NCBI GenBank assembly: GCA_035235625.1 | Contig: CP141140.1 | Span: 18,930,685 to 18,994,684, forward strand | Direction: 5' to 3' | DNA: 64,000 bases | Source: Saururus chinensis | Lineage: Eukaryota; Streptophyta; Magnoliopsida; Piperales; Saururaceae | In this document: positions 36,422 through 49,711 of the stretch, one piece after another | Layout of the letters: the number at the start of each line of letters is the position of its first letter | Position numbering within the stretch: position 1 is the first letter of the stretch | Made by a program: the position numbers and the translations under genes | The notes under the pieces: generated by a model | Databases searched by the model: none | What the model was told of the DNA's origin: nothing | The model's input: the letters and a program-made list of their open reading frames with translations, nothing else

Positions 36422-38092
36422 TGTAACGCTCCTCGTATTTTCGAATAAAAGAAAACAATTTTTGAAAACGTAACAAAATTTAATTACAATTGCCAAGGAT
36501 CACCGTGTACTAAAACAGTAATTACAACATACTTTGTATTATACAAAGATTGTCCAAAATTAGGCATCACGTGCCTTTGTACATTGGTCAATACAATAAT
36601 TTACATAAATACAAAAATAGTAATACAAAACTTGTAATTTAAGGAAACCCTTCGTCGACTCCTTCAGAATTGAGTGAAACACCTGCAGAGTCTGAGGGTG
36701 GGTGAGTAAATTTATACTCAGTAGGTTGAATTAAGTTCTAAGAATATGCTTCGTGCACATGCCATTTTTCTTTTTGGAAATCCTTCGGAAAACCTGAAAA
36801 CACGATCACAGAACGTCGCGATACCAGACGACTTACACCCGCGCCCATGGGGCGACGCGAGACTGAAAGGAAGGGATTTACCCATGACATCCCAATCCTG
36901 TGTGCGCCAGATGCCAAATTTGGCGGTATCCAAAATCATAATAATTCTTAGCTCCGAAGAACCGAGAACTATCCAAACGGCACGATTGCCCAAAACTCGG
37001 AGAAATTTTCGAAAGGAGGAGATGATTTTGAAGTCAGAGCTTTTGTTTTCATAAAGTAACAGAAAAACTTTTAGTAAGACTTTAGCGAGTCAAAATCTCG
37101 GCATACGATTAGAATTTAAAACTACCTACCTATAACACGTGCGAAATCTCCTCGTAGCGTAAAGAGAATCCCACCTTAATATATCAGCCTTTGAGCGAGA
37201 ATTTCAGCAGAATAACCACTCCAACGCGTAGACGCCCTTGATTTACTAGGGTAGGGCTTTAGAACGGGTTAAAAAGGTTTAGGAATGACCCAGAAACAGT
37301 AAAAAGATGAAAAAAGAAGATTAGGGAAGGGGCACATTTTTCGAGGTCTTAGAGGGGTCGTCTCAAGAAAGTAACACTTCCGGTGCGTAGAGCACCCTTG
37401 AATTAGTAGGAAACGAGTCTTGAAACGTGAAAATCGGACTTAAAACGGGTCGGGAATGGTGAAAACAATGAAGGGGGCTGAAAATCGGATGTGGGTGAAG
37501 AAGTGGCCGGAAAGGGTATAAATAGGCGGTGGAGGGGAATATTCCGGTGGGCACCGCCGCCGGAACAGGCGGGCGCCCACCGGCGCCGCCACAAAAACCG
37601 GCCGGCGCCCACTGGCGCCGGCGAAACCATGTTCGCACGTGACGAACGCGCGGTTCGTCGCGCGTTCGACGCGCGCGTTCGGCGAGCGCCGCGCGGCACA
37701 CGCCGCGCGTTGCGCTGCGCCGAGCTGCACCGCTCTGCGCCGAGTCGCGCCGCGCCGAAAAAAATAAAATATTATTTTTAATTTAAAAAAAATCCAAAAA
37801 TTCCAAAAATCGTAACTTCCTATCCCGAACTCCGATTTGCGCGTTCTTGGTACCGTTGAGTTCGTATTCACGAGCCCTACGATACAAGACTATTTAAGAA
37901 CCAATCCACTTAAATTTTGAAAGTGGGTCCCGCCGGTCGACCACATTCCCCGAGGTCGTAACTTTTGCTCCCGACCTCTGATCTTCGCGTTTTAAGACTC
38001 GTTACGCTTGTCTTCACGAGCTCTAACTAAAACTTAAGAAAATTATAAACAAAATATGTAAGAAGATCATGTTAGAAATTAGGGTCATTACA
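36422..38092 (-). repeat. Nested solo LTR 2 (1.7 kb)
   Basis: It starts TGTAACGCTCC and ends GGGTCATTACA, between perfect 5-bp repeats AATTC (36417-36421 and 38093-38097). Read on the minus strand it starts TGTAATGACCCTAATTTC, close to the start of LTR 1, so the two are related but inserted in opposite directions. It contains a GC-rich stretch (37540-37760) and a hairpin at 36703-36720. No protein is encoded. Confidence 0.85.
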
Positions 38093-40055
38093 AATTCACC
38101 GAGCGATTAATCAGGCACGTAATCCCAAATATTGCATACAATCGGTTAATTCTAGTTAAACATCGGTAAAACTTCGTCCATGAATAACGATCCATGATGC
38201 ATACTAACATTATACATCCATGAGCAAGACCTACGTGGATTCCAACACATGGAACGTGGTCCTAATCAGTCCCCTCATGCATCATAATCACCTCATAATT
38301 AACTACAATGTCATAGTAACTTCCTCATACATGTGTGTTCATGCATATCCTAAGCATACAGTTAATGTTTTGATATAAACTCACAAGGCAACCTATACAT
38401 GCTTAACACATTTGAAATAATGAATTCTAACTAAAAATCAAAACAAAATCCACCATAAGGATTAAATCCATCCATGTGAAATCGAGCATTCACTCCCACA
38501 ATCATGATTCTTCCATTCATTAAGCCACAACATGATCACATTCATTACCCATGAACCATCCTCATTATAAGAGAATATATATCACCATTTTTCCACATAA
38601 TATCCTTGCTGGAAACATATTATATTCATAAGAATACCAACATTCACAAATTTAAGGTACTTCAACATCAACATGTATGATTATCAACATAATATGATGT
38701 TACAAGACAACACCTAGACATAATCTATACACTTTCATCATCAATTTTGCACCTCAAGTAGCCTAATTTCATCATAATATATACACCTCTCATAACCATT
38801 AGAATCATCAAATGGAGCAAAACATTGAAATGTGCATAAGTTTCAAAAATAGCAAAAACTGTCGTGTAGCCGTTTGATCGCCCTGCAAGGCTATTCGATC
38901 GGCTATACTGTAAATTTGTCAAAACTGTAGTGTTGCCAATCGATCACCCTCGTAGGCCATTCGATTGCCAACACAATAGTTTTGACCTTCTTCTTCATTT
39001 CGAATTTCAAAACCGAAACACCGTGAAAACACCTTCAAATCTTCATCCATGGTATCAAACATTATAAAAAAACTCATGAAACCTTCCAGAACACTAATCT
39101 ATACCATTCTAAAATAAAACCCTAAGAAATCGGAATAAGAAATTAACATTTACTAATCCCACCATTAAAGCACTAAATCAAACAAACCTATTCCAAATAA
39201 ACCATAAAAATTGAGATTTTACCATAAGAAAATTGAGATTTGAATGCCCATTACCTTGTCACGTGTTTAGGTTCGAATTTCACCTTCACCCTTCTTAGAA
39301 ACCTTCCAAAAATATAGTGTCTAAGTTAAACTCCATTAAAAATCGATTTAACATTGAAAACCTTGAAGAAATCTTAGATCTAGGGTTTGTTAAGTATAAA
39401 AAATAAATTTTGATAAGTATGGTTTAAAGTAAGCGAGTAAATCAGTGATTTTGATGCTTGAAATCAAATCAAAGGAAAAATATTGGATTAAAAAAAGGAT
39501 TAAGAGAAGATCTAGGGTTTAAGCTTAATTAAGAAAGAACATACCTTAATCCCTTTTAATCTGGGCCTAATTGGGGAACTAGGTCTTAATCACCTCCTCT
39601 CAGCCTATTCCCAAAATGGAAATGGCTCAGCCCTTTCCCTTTTATAGTAGGGATTGGGGTGTACTTAATGAACTAAAAGGGTGTAAGTAGAATTTTGGGC
39701 TAAAAATTGGTATTTTACAAATTTAAGCACTAATTAAATCTGAGAAAATTCTAAATTTTTTTGTATGATCTTAAGTTGATGTCTGGGGCATTTTGGTCTA
39801 AAAATCTTAATTTCGTCGGTGGGGCCCACAGGGGGGTCCCGCCAAACCAAAAAATAAAAAAATCCCCAAAATTCAAGATTGACTAAAAACTACTTAAAAC
39901 TCATAAATGTAAAGTTAGTTTTGCTTAAAACCTTTAGAAAACCGATTTATTTTAGAAAACCACATAATTTAAAATAAAAAATGCGTAAACCACACATTAA
40001 CCGATAAATAACATTAAAATAAAACCGATTAAAAAATAGGAGTCCTTACAATATA

Positions 40056-41540
40056 CGCCAGTTAATTGTCCTTCATAGAATTTTGATAATCTTTTTGGGG
40101 GAAAGGTGTAAATTTTTTTAGGAATATTGTCATGAAACAAGTAATTGGAATATAATTTTATACATGACAGGGCCATTGACGGCAAATGTTTGGGGCCTAG
40201 GTCATAGCCATACAATTGTTTGCAGGAAATGTCATCCTATATTGTATGCACATGTGGAGGCTTACTCATCTCTATGTACATCAACTATAAGAAGGGGTGC
40301 TCGCGTGCGCGAAAGTGTATACACCTAATCGCACATATCACTCTAGGCTCGCCTAGGTGATGGGACCAATTGTAATACTTATACGATGTGATATATGCGC
40401 ATAGAAAATTATTTTTACATGCATGTACACATATATGAATTTCCTTCCAACTATAATAAACTTCCTCCATCTCATTTTAAAAAAATCTCTTAATAATAGT
40501 TTTATTTTATGTAATTATATATTAGATGGATATTTAGTGGATGAAGTAAAATAAGTTAATCGATGGAATAAAAAAGGTTATTTAATTGGCTTATTTAAAT
40601 ATCAACTTTTTTCCAAATAGGTTCTATTAATATGGGACATAGGGCATAAATTGAATGTCATGCAGTACCTAAACAATAGTAACATATATAAGTTGTAATA
40701 TGATCATATTAAAATCTAGTAGCTATTACATGGAGTTAGTCTACATTATGTTACCATTATTGTTGTGATCGTTATTATTGTAATTATTATGTTTATGCGA
40801 CTTTATGATGTGGAAGAGATTTAAAAACTTTGGAGATTTGAGAAGTTTCACTAGAATATTTGGTTAAAGAAGATGTGCATAAATATAAAACTCAATGAAT
40901 ATGAACAGGAGTACAAGCCACACATACTCCATCTATTTTATATTTAAGTATCTTATTTTATTTTTAAATAAATAAAAAATAAGATAATTCCCATTAAGAT
41001 CTAAATGTCATTCATATTTACCAATAGGTCTATAATAAAATTATATTGTGCATAATTATATAATTTTAGTATTGTCTATTTGTAACAATAATAAAATATA
41101 AACAACTATTGTGTCTTAGCCAGATACAGTCATATAGCTTCTCACTTTTTACAGCTTGGGCCTTTTATGGAGGATATTGGTGCACAAATTTCTTTTTTTT
41201 TTGTGTTTTTAGATTAAAAAATTAGTATATGATTGGTTTGGGGGTTACAGGAGGTCTTTGGGCTGATTTACTCTACAAAGTTTACTTTACAAGGGAATTC
41301 GCTAAAAAGGAGATAATAGTAAAATTATATTATTTTTTACTGTAAACTTATTAATAAATTAATTAATATTTATCCTTATTGGGAAATGCCCTATAAAAAT
41401 TAATGAAGAGTCTTAATATAGAACAAGGGACTATCTATAACTATAACTAGGAGATTTGCTATCCGTCTGTTTGTATACTAATCGGATTCTGACCCGGGTA
41501 CAGGTTTGTTTGCACTGTGTACATATCCAATGTGTCAATG
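40056..41540. other. AT-rich intergenic DNA upstream of copy D
   Basis: No gene and no clear match to the promoters of copies A to C. Confidence 0.5.
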
Positions 41541-41710
41541 GATGTGTGTTGACCAAGTCAAAGCCGTAAAAGATAGTAACGATCTTGTTCCCGTGAGCTG
41601 GATTCTAGCCATATTTTGTTGAGATCAAACCAAGCCTATAAGTATCTTCTATTTTCAAATCTCACAACAACTTGGAAGCTTAGTTTAGGCACAGACGGGA
41701 GCCACCCCCA
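41541..41710 (+). promoter_or_regulatory. Promoter region of small gene copy D
   Basis: A W-box core TTGACC lies at 41549-41554 and a likely TATA box TATAAGTA at 41637-41644, 74 bp before the ATG. The G-box block and the TATA context of copies A-C are absent, so D is probably regulated differently. WRKY factors are known to bind W-boxes; use here is inferred. Confidence 0.45.
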
Positions 41711-41977
41711 ATGTCCATCGAAGCTCTGGCCATGGCGGGCTTCGACTGCACCAACTACAGAATCGCTCTTGGAGATCATTCAGATGGTGCAGAAACCATT
41801 ACATGCTCACCAGGTCCACCACCCTACCTTCCCCTTAGTGGACCAGTGATGGACGAGCTTTCCTTGGACATACTGGCGGATGAAAGCAGGATGAAGGAGA
41901 AGCTAATCGAATGGGCTAAAGCAGTTGCTTCTTCCAACAGGAATTTGAGGAGAGAAAAGAGATCGGAGTTGAAGTGA
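41711..41977 (+). CDS. Small MSIEALAMAG-family protein, copy D (88 aa, divergent)
   Basis: Single-exon frame with ATG at 41711. It shares MSIEALAMAG and the following Asp with copies A to C, has a PPPYLPL motif in place of PPYLLSD, and keeps a KLIEWAKAVAS segment like their SRLTSWAKQVA. The rest has drifted and the C-terminus is basic (RREKRSELK). It is therefore an older member, separated before A-C were copied. Reading frame is intact, with a usable TATA box. No signal peptide or membrane segment is present, and the function is unknown. The two conserved blocks, at the N-terminus and at WAK-VA, are the best guide to what the protein needs. Confidence 0.7.
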   Translation: MSIEALAMAGFDCTNYRIALGDHSDGAETITCSPGPPPYLPLSGPVMDELSLDILADESRMKEKLIEWAKAVASSNRNLRREKRSELK

Positions 41978-44640
41978 CCCATTCTTTTTGTTCTTGTTCT
42001 TTTAGGCTAGTCTAGGAGCTTTTTACCTTTTTTTTTTCTTTCTCGATCGACCTACTGCCATGGTCGTGGTTTCCTGTATATCATCTCTCGCGGTGTAACT
42101 CCTGTGGACATGAATTTGTAGATATACGATTGTTTCAATCTTTTCAACACAATTAAACGAATTTGTGTAGCTGGCTGTGTTGAACCGCTCCCAAGTTTTG
42201 TAGGAGAACAATAGAAGGAAAGCATGATCAATCTACCAAATTATGACACGGATGTGAGAAGAAACTGGCCAATTAGCCATTACCGTGTTCTTGACTATCC
42301 TTATATACAATACAAAAGGAGGCTAGGATGAAAGCGCACATAGTGCATTGCATCTTATTTTTCTTTTGAATCATATATTTATAATTCATGAGAACCAAAG
42401 TTATACTCCAAACTCGCTATTGAATGGCGCAATTAAGATGGGTGAGTCTGCATCATGCATAAATAAAATGTTTAGGCCTTCAGATTTTACATGAAATCAT
42501 ATCCATTAGGTTCAGTACTGTATAAGGGCTGTAGTTGTTGGACTATAGTATGGGCTCTGGCCTAGTTTGGTCCAATAATGTAACAATTCGGGTAAACCAG
42601 TATGGGCCACAGGGTTAAAGGGTGGTGGGGGCAGTCGTGCCGACCCCATATGTGCATTAGTTATACTAATTCAATTAAGACCCGTCAATGTCGTATTCGA
42701 CTAGGTTGTGCATTAATACGTTGTAAGGTCCAAACACGCGAATTATATGTTGAGGGTAGGACCTGTAGTTAGAATGGGGTCGACCCTGTCGCGGGCTTGG
42801 CTATGTGCAGGGGGGTTTAGGCCTCCGCGGGCTCTAAGAGATAGAGCCCGCTCCCATTGTGTTAGACCCTTAAGTGAAACCGGAAGAAAAATAGTAATAA
42901 ATCCCATTCAGAAAAGCCCACAATAAGACCCGCCCAAATAAAAAAGAAAATAGAGTATATAAAGAGAGAGAGGAGGAGTGCCCTAATGAAAGTGCCGCCC
43001 CACTCCTCTCCTCCTTTCTTCCCAAGGCCCCCCCCCCCCCCCTCCCCCCTCTTCCTTTTTGGTGCGGCTTGCACAAGTAAAGGGAAACCTTGCTACTGGC
43101 CGCCCCATTGCTCCCCTCTCATTGATCTATTGGGCAGGTTGAACGATAGAGAAGATTTTCCTCCTTAACTAGATCTTATTGGCTGATTTAAGGGCTGATT
43201 CTTACTGTGATTATCCTTCATCCAAGCGCCGGTTTGTGAGGGATCTACACATAAATAATCCTCTTTTTTTATTACTTGTTTAATCTTATAAGTGGGCGTA
43301 TGGACTGATTTTGGAAGGCGTATAAGGGCTTAAATGCCCAGGTTTGTTGGTATTTATTCCTCTTTGATTATCCTCTTTGCTTGATTCATGATTGAAATAT
43401 AATTATTGCTTATTAATGATAGATTTATGTATGTATTTATTATAGATTATTATTATTTTTTATTAGTGTGTCAACCTGCTCCCACTGCGCTTCCGCTGAT
43501 CCCACTACTCTACCGTAGTTACGATTGTAATTTGTAAGACTAAAACTCGAAAAGACGATGATCCACGGGAAACATATGTAAGCATGTTTGAAGCACTTTA
43601 AAGATCTCAGGACTCTCTCCCTCTCCACTACTCGCCCCTCCATGGCAAAGAAATGCTAAGAAAACAGAATTTACAAAAATTTAGATATTAATTATATTCA
43701 ACTCCATCAGTGAAGGTACGATTGTAGATCTGCGAGCTGGTAAAAATATAAATGACGTCCGATCTTCAACCGCCATGGCCCTCGTCCAAAATAAGACCGC
43801 CACCAGACGATCAAGGCATCAAGTCGTCATTGTTTGTAATGGCCCGCCTTTTGGTCAAGTCTATTGCTTGGCTCTTTCTCCCTTCTGGTCATGTACACAT
43901 ATAACTTTGCAGTAGGTCACGGAATTCATCTGCATTTTCTTGTCACCAGGAAGCTTGGTTCAATGATTATATTGTTCATCTCACAAGGTAGAGCAAGAAA
44001 GCCAATAGGACCAGTCATAAACCACGAGTTGGAACCTGTACGTATGCCACACAAGATTCCCGCGATCAAATGAGCTTAGGCACCGGATAACATTGCATGA
44101 GGACATGACGCCAGCCGCCAATGTCCACTCATAAATGTTGAAGACGACAACGTAAAAACATATGCGCAGAATTGTTGTTCAATTTGTTTAGATCGCCACC
44201 ATCGTCTCCTCACCAATTTTAATCGCACATGAGTATACAAATAATTTTTCAGGATTAGCGTCATTTTTATCACATAAACGTATTTTTCCGGTGTTGGTAC
44301 CAGCTGCTGAGATGCTGCTGTTGGTAATTAAAATGCTCCTCCTTCTACTGCATAAAAAATATTCCCCGTGTCCCATATTTATAGTTATATTTAAAAAATT
44401 AATAACTTTTATTGAATAGAAAAATTCACTTTTAAGAAAAGAGAAAATAAGTTTATAATATTTTTTTAAGTACTTAATTACTTAAATTAAACAAAATAAA
44501 ATTATTCATAATTTTTTGTTAAATAAAGCTATTAATTTAATACCGAGACAATATGTCAAAATTTTCTGATCTTGAAAGAAAAATAAACAATAGTACATGA
44601 AAAGCCTTCTATGTAAGCTATATTTTACACATCATTAAAT
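41978..44640. other. Intergenic, with a possible LTR-like promoter block
   Basis: DNA starting TGTAACAATTCGGGT at 42579, with a TATATAAAG box near 42955, a poly-C run near 43028-43042 and a (T)n-rich tail, looks like part of an LTR or an old promoter. No matching ends or target duplication were found. Short frames elsewhere have no family features. Confidence 0.35.
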
Positions 44641-45948
44641 AGTAGCGTTGCTATTAACAGGCAATTACAATTGAGGTTTTTCAGAATAATAGCTAAAGGA
44701 AATAAGAGGAATTGATCAAAATAGACTCATGCTTTGGTGAAATAACTGAAATATGAGCAAGTTTCTACTATTTACCAAAGTAGACCTGCTCACATAAGAA
44801 TTTGTACATGTGGGAGCATTTTTGACTGAAACACTTTCCCCAAAGTACTTTTCCCGCTTCTTGGTGTCTACTCCCGCTCGGTCATGTCTCCTTTCCCTCG
44901 GTTGCGACTATTCATCTCCCTCACCACTTTCACCTCCCGGAGAGCATCATATTTGTCATTTTTGACTTTCATTCGTTTCCATTTGTTTCGCCCTCGCCGG
45001 AGAGCTTTTAGTCTTCTTAGCCTCATTCCCTTCCGGAGCTATCACTTCGCCCTCGCCTTCAATACCCCACTACCCACATCTCGCCATCAGCCATCTTGCC
45101 CTAGCCCTCACCGCTCTAACTACCCTCATCTTGGCCATCTTCCCCTTGCCCTCACAGGCCTTCTCTCGGCCTCGGCCTCGTCTACAGTGCAATATCTCGA
45201 TCTCGCCTTCATCTGAAGGTATGGTTTTTCTTATAAATTTGTTATTTTTTTAAATTTTAGTCATTGGATTTTGCTTGCATTTCCCATACGTAATTGGTTA
45301 ACAAATTTCCTCAGTTGGTCTTATTTGGGTTTTTCCTCTATTTCCTATATTATTGTGACTATTACATAAAAAACTACAAACTGAATAGCTACAAACTAGT
45401 TACAAATTGCTTGCTGTGATTAGTACGTAATGATTAAATTTTGTATTTTTGTTATAAGTAAGCATCAATTAGTCTCAAATTGACCGCTATGAAGAAATTC
45501 TGTTACATATTACTATCAAACTACGAACTGAATAACTACAAAACTGGAAAAATGTAAATTTAAATTTAATATACTTGGTTAAATAAAATTAAATAGAATT
45601 GAAATTAAATTAAATTGAAATTGAAATTGAAATTTCTGGTTATTTGACATAAAATATGTGGATAAGTGGAAAAACATGAAACACAATAATTGAAAAACTA
45701 TAAAACCGGATAATTGTAAAACCAGAAAACTATAAAACCGGATAACTGTAAAACTGGATAACTGTAAAACTGGAAAACTATAAAACTGAAAAACTATAAA
45801 ACTAGAACATTGGATAATAAATAAAAAACATTCTCTTTATTTTATTTGAACATTCTCTTTATTAATATATTGATTATACAATATTTTTATATTCCCTTTT
45901 CATTGATTTTTAATCTAACATATTTGTATAGGAAATATATCTACGACT
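44641..45948. other. 5' part of a second MULE-like element (inferred)
   Basis: AT-rich DNA with a Pro/Ser/Leu-rich stretch at 44884-45216 and short repeats (AAAACTATAAAACTG, 45690-45800). It precedes the DUF1985 pseudogene as the leader of the MULE at 14636 precedes its Ulp1-like gene. No terminal repeat was identified. Confidence 0.3.
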
Positions 45949-47570
45949 GCAGGAAAAACAATGAAAAAGGGGGAACTGCCAAATAAGTTTTATCCCCCAA
46001 TACAAGTCAAGTTATTATTATATTAGTAAATTAAAAGAGCACTTTGACAGACACAAAGTGCAGAAGAAGTTGTTTGAGAGGAAATGTTTTGGTTAGTTTA
46101 TGGAATGTGAGGTTACGTGAAACATGTTCCCTGCCTAAGCCTTCCACCATCTCCTTAAGAGGCATAAGGGGGATTATATATTTCAAGTGCATGAGAGGAC
46201 GAGCATAAAGCTTTCCCCAAAGGAATTTTGTATGGTTAGTGGCATAAAATTTGCTGACTCTACCCCTCCTCTCCCATCAGTGCCCAAATTCTTGAAGAAA
46301 GTCAGTTTCTTACTGCGAATATTTGGGATGTCGAAGTTATTAATAAGGAAGGAAGAGTTATTCCAGAAGATTATAGTATGTGAAAATAACAAGAATGTCG
46401 TAAAGTTGGCGGTAATTCTTGTATTAGAAAGTTTATTAGTGGGTAGAGGGTGGAATAATAAGGTGGATAGGATATACTTGCAGCGTGTAGATGACTTGGA
46501 TGGTTTTGATGAGTATCCTTGAGGAAACCTTTGCTATTGGGACACATTGCGGGGTTTAGAGCAAGCTACGAGGTCTATGGGCAATGTAAATTACAATGTC
46601 TATGATTTTGTGCATGTTGTAACTGTAAGTTTTACTTATTTATTGAATTTGTTAAAATATTTTAGTAATTAACTGATGGAGAGTTATGTTTTAGGTGTGG
46701 GCAATGGAAAGGATTTCGTTGTTGAGGGATTGCTATGTAAGCTAAACGAGGAGTATTTTTCCTCTGATATATAGCTGGGCATCTTACAAAAAGCCCAAAT
46801 TCGATTATCTTAAGGAGGTGGTATTTAGTGGGACGGTATATACTAACTTTTCATTCGTTTAAAATAACTTATGCTATATACATACATGGTATATTTACCT
46901 TTCGATATGTATTGATACGTAGGTAAAGGTTTTAAAGGCTATAACTGTAGATACGAAGGACAAAGAGTCTAAGACACTTATTCATGAAGCTGCAAGTTTG
47001 AAGTCCTTCTTAACGAATGAGAGAGTAACATTTACACCATTTGTCAGTCTTCAAATAGCTTTTGATGGTGAGGATGTTAATGGGAAGTCTACCTCCGATG
47101 ATGACTCTATGTGGGAATGAAATTCCCAAGAGGTGGCTCAATCTTTAGAAGAAGATGTAGATGAGAATTTTATAGTGAAATGTAGAGTGGTTGAAGAGAC
47201 TTCCAATTGGAAGGAGGATATAAAGAGGAAACATAGGGTGGGGGATGAGGGGGTTTGCATGCTACATTGCAAGATATATTATATTCCTTAAGAAGGATTG
47301 AAAATAAAGTAGATAAATTGGAGTTAGAGGCTATGAACAAGGCATATAAGGAAAAGGTAAAAAGACTATGAGGTTTAAGTTTTCATTACAAATTTGTCAA
47401 TTTTTATATTTGAATTAAAATGAGCTGGAATGATGTGTTTGTAGGTTCCTGTTGTTGAATAAAAAGTTTCTTATCAAATGAATTGCGATTTGCCGCATGT
47501 TGATGACGTCAGTGAGGAAGATCCCCAGTTGAGAAGTGCCCCGCCTATTGATCGCATGATAGCTGAGTTC
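45949..47570 (+). pseudogene. DUF1985-type gene of a MULE, truncated and broken
   Basis: An N-terminal part (LKEHFDRHKVQKKLFERK, from about 46030), then KLSPKEFCMVSGIKFAD, RIYLQRVDDLDGFDEYP and a following exon with VWAMERISLLRD match the DUF1985 region that precedes the Ulp1 protease in plant MULE-encoded proteins. In-frame stops occur near 46097 and 46116. A Trp expected after DEYP is a TGA at 46520-46522. An acidic region follows (46980-47390). No protease domain is found before the solo LTR at 47593, so the 3' half is lost or elsewhere. Confidence 0.65.
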
Positions 47571-48239
47571 AACTGATGTGCCCATCAATCACTGTCACGC
47601 CCCAGTAATGCCCGACCCGAGCCGAACCCGGTCTAAGGGCCTGTCAAGCACGCAGGGGCGACGAAGGAGAAATTGAGAAACAATTTAGTAGAAGACTTAA
47701 CCCTAACCACAGGCGATTAACAGAATTACGGAGTACGCACAATCCCTTGAGCAAGAGTAAATAAAAAAGGAAAGAAAAGAGAGTTGTTTAACACAAAGTA
47801 AACAACTAATCTCAAACCCACATACTTAGTTAAATATAGCCCACACTGGCTCAAAATAAGACTTAAGCAAACATAACTGTAACATGTGACATAAATCTAA
47901 AACAAAGAACCCTACACAAAGGTTCTAAACATAAAACATAAAATCAAAGGAACTAAGTCACACAACGATCTCCACGATCACATCCAAGCCATCTCCGACC
48001 TTTCCTCAAAGAGGGGATCATGTCCGTCTACGTGTCGCACCACGCAGCCCAAATCAAAACACAAGAAAGAGGAATGAGTTTAACAAACTTAGCAATGGTT
48101 TTTAATATCACTATCAATATCAGAAACACGATAGCATAATAATATAGTCATTCAGATCGAAGATTAACATGGTGCATCATTTTCTGATCACACATACACG
48201 TTACCTAAAATTGCATCACAGTGTATAATTCACATAATT

Positions 48240-48470
48240 TCATTCTCATCATAAACCCTGCATAAATGTATCTCTAACATACATATTCCCATGCATTATA
48301 ACGAAATCAAACTGCATGAATGTATCTCTAACATATATATTCCACATGTATCATATCAATACAACCTGCATGAATGTATCTCTAACATACATATTTCATC
48401 ATGCATTATATCATAATCAACCTGCATGAAATGTATCTCTAACATATATATTCCATCATGCATCATATCA
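48240..48470. repeat. Tandem array of about 58-bp units
   Basis: Units contain CCTGCATGAATGTATCTCTAAC. Counterpart of the six-unit array at 35537-35870. Confidence 0.75.
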
Positions 48471-49711
48471 TAACATCCTCCATCAAGGAGTAATCACAAA
48501 TTTGGTGTCACACACACGGGATATAGACAAGGCCACGAAGGCGTGTCATGGTCCAAAATTCTACACAAGAATTCAAGAAAGATCGGGGTTGTCAATCCTT
48601 AATACTGCTCGCCCTGGACGATCCTGGCCAAGGATGTCCCATTCTCACACAGAGAATCTAGAGCAGGGGTGTTCGCCCAGGGACATCTCCTGCTGAGGGA
48701 AGAGCCCGAGTTCTCACACAGAGAACCCTAGAACATGTGGTAGCGGGGTGCACACAGCATACCACACTAGATTCTCAGGGTCCAGATGACACTCATAATA
48801 ACATTCTCACAATCTGCAAGACAAGTACACAACTCGTCCCCACATAATCCCATTCAATTAGACTCAACCCGGGGAGTGCACTCGTTCCACACAGGAACTC
48901 AAATCAAAATATGTCCTTTCGGATCAATCAACTTGTGATTAATCCACGACCGATCAATCCAGCACACAATTTCATCACATTGCATCCAATCGGTCAAATT
49001 CAATTAATCACGATGAAGCCTCAATTGGAAATCCATTTTCATGATGCATGCAGCATAGTACATACGTGGGCAAAACATACATGAATCCTAATCCATGATA
49101 AGTGCTCTCACCAGCCCTTAATGCATCATTCATAATCACAATATCAAGCTTCAACATCATCATTTAACCCCCACACGTGTGTGTGTAACTGGTGGAAGCA
49201 TTTCACACAATGCATGTCAACATGCTTGAAAATAAACTCACTACCACACTACACATGTGAATTACCATCTAAACATGAATTCCAGCGGAAATTATAAGAG
49301 AGAAATCATTGAAATCATTACTCAAATGAAAACTTAACCACAAAGGCTAAACACATATAAGATTATTCATTTAATCCTTGAGTCATGGCATTCACCAACA
49401 TCCACACATCAACTAACCACATTCTATCATAACAAATCAGTTCAATAATAGGTTGTAGCTCTACTGAAAATATGCTTAATTAAAGGGAATCAACCATTCA
49501 TAATATCAAGATGACAATTCCAACATCATGCCACAAAACATAAGTCATTTCACAATCTCTAAGCATATATATCAACTCCATAAACTCAATAGCATGCATT
49601 TTCAGTAGCATAATATAACTTAAAACACTCTACATTCATATGAAATTAGCAAGCTAAAGTGGAATCATCAAAATAAACATCATATGCACAACATGCAATT
49701 TACTATGTAGC

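Larger units (their letters stand above)
29710..40050 (-). repeat. Outer solo LTR (3.4 kb once the two insertions are subtracted)
   Basis: It starts TGTCACGCCCCGG and ends GGAGTCCTTACA, between perfect 5-bp repeats ATATA (29705-29709 and 40051-40055). The sister LTR at 47593-50997 matches it along its length, in the same orientation. On the minus strand a TATA box (TATAAAAGGG, 39637-39646) lies about 400 bp from the LTR start, which sets the direction. No gag or pol lies beside it, so it is read as a solo LTR. Two other solo LTRs are inserted in it. Confidence 0.85.

Noticed and set aside
37363-37871. Three overlapping Arg/Ala-rich frames on the minus strand
   Set aside because: They lie in the GC-rich part of solo LTR 2 and have no domain features.
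42579-43160. Complete LTR
   Set aside because: It starts TGTAACA and has a TATA-like box, but no matching right end or target duplication could be found.
44884-45216. 110-aa Pro/Ser/Leu-rich frame
   Set aside because: Compositional; it sits in the presumed leader of a MULE-like element and has no recognisable domain.
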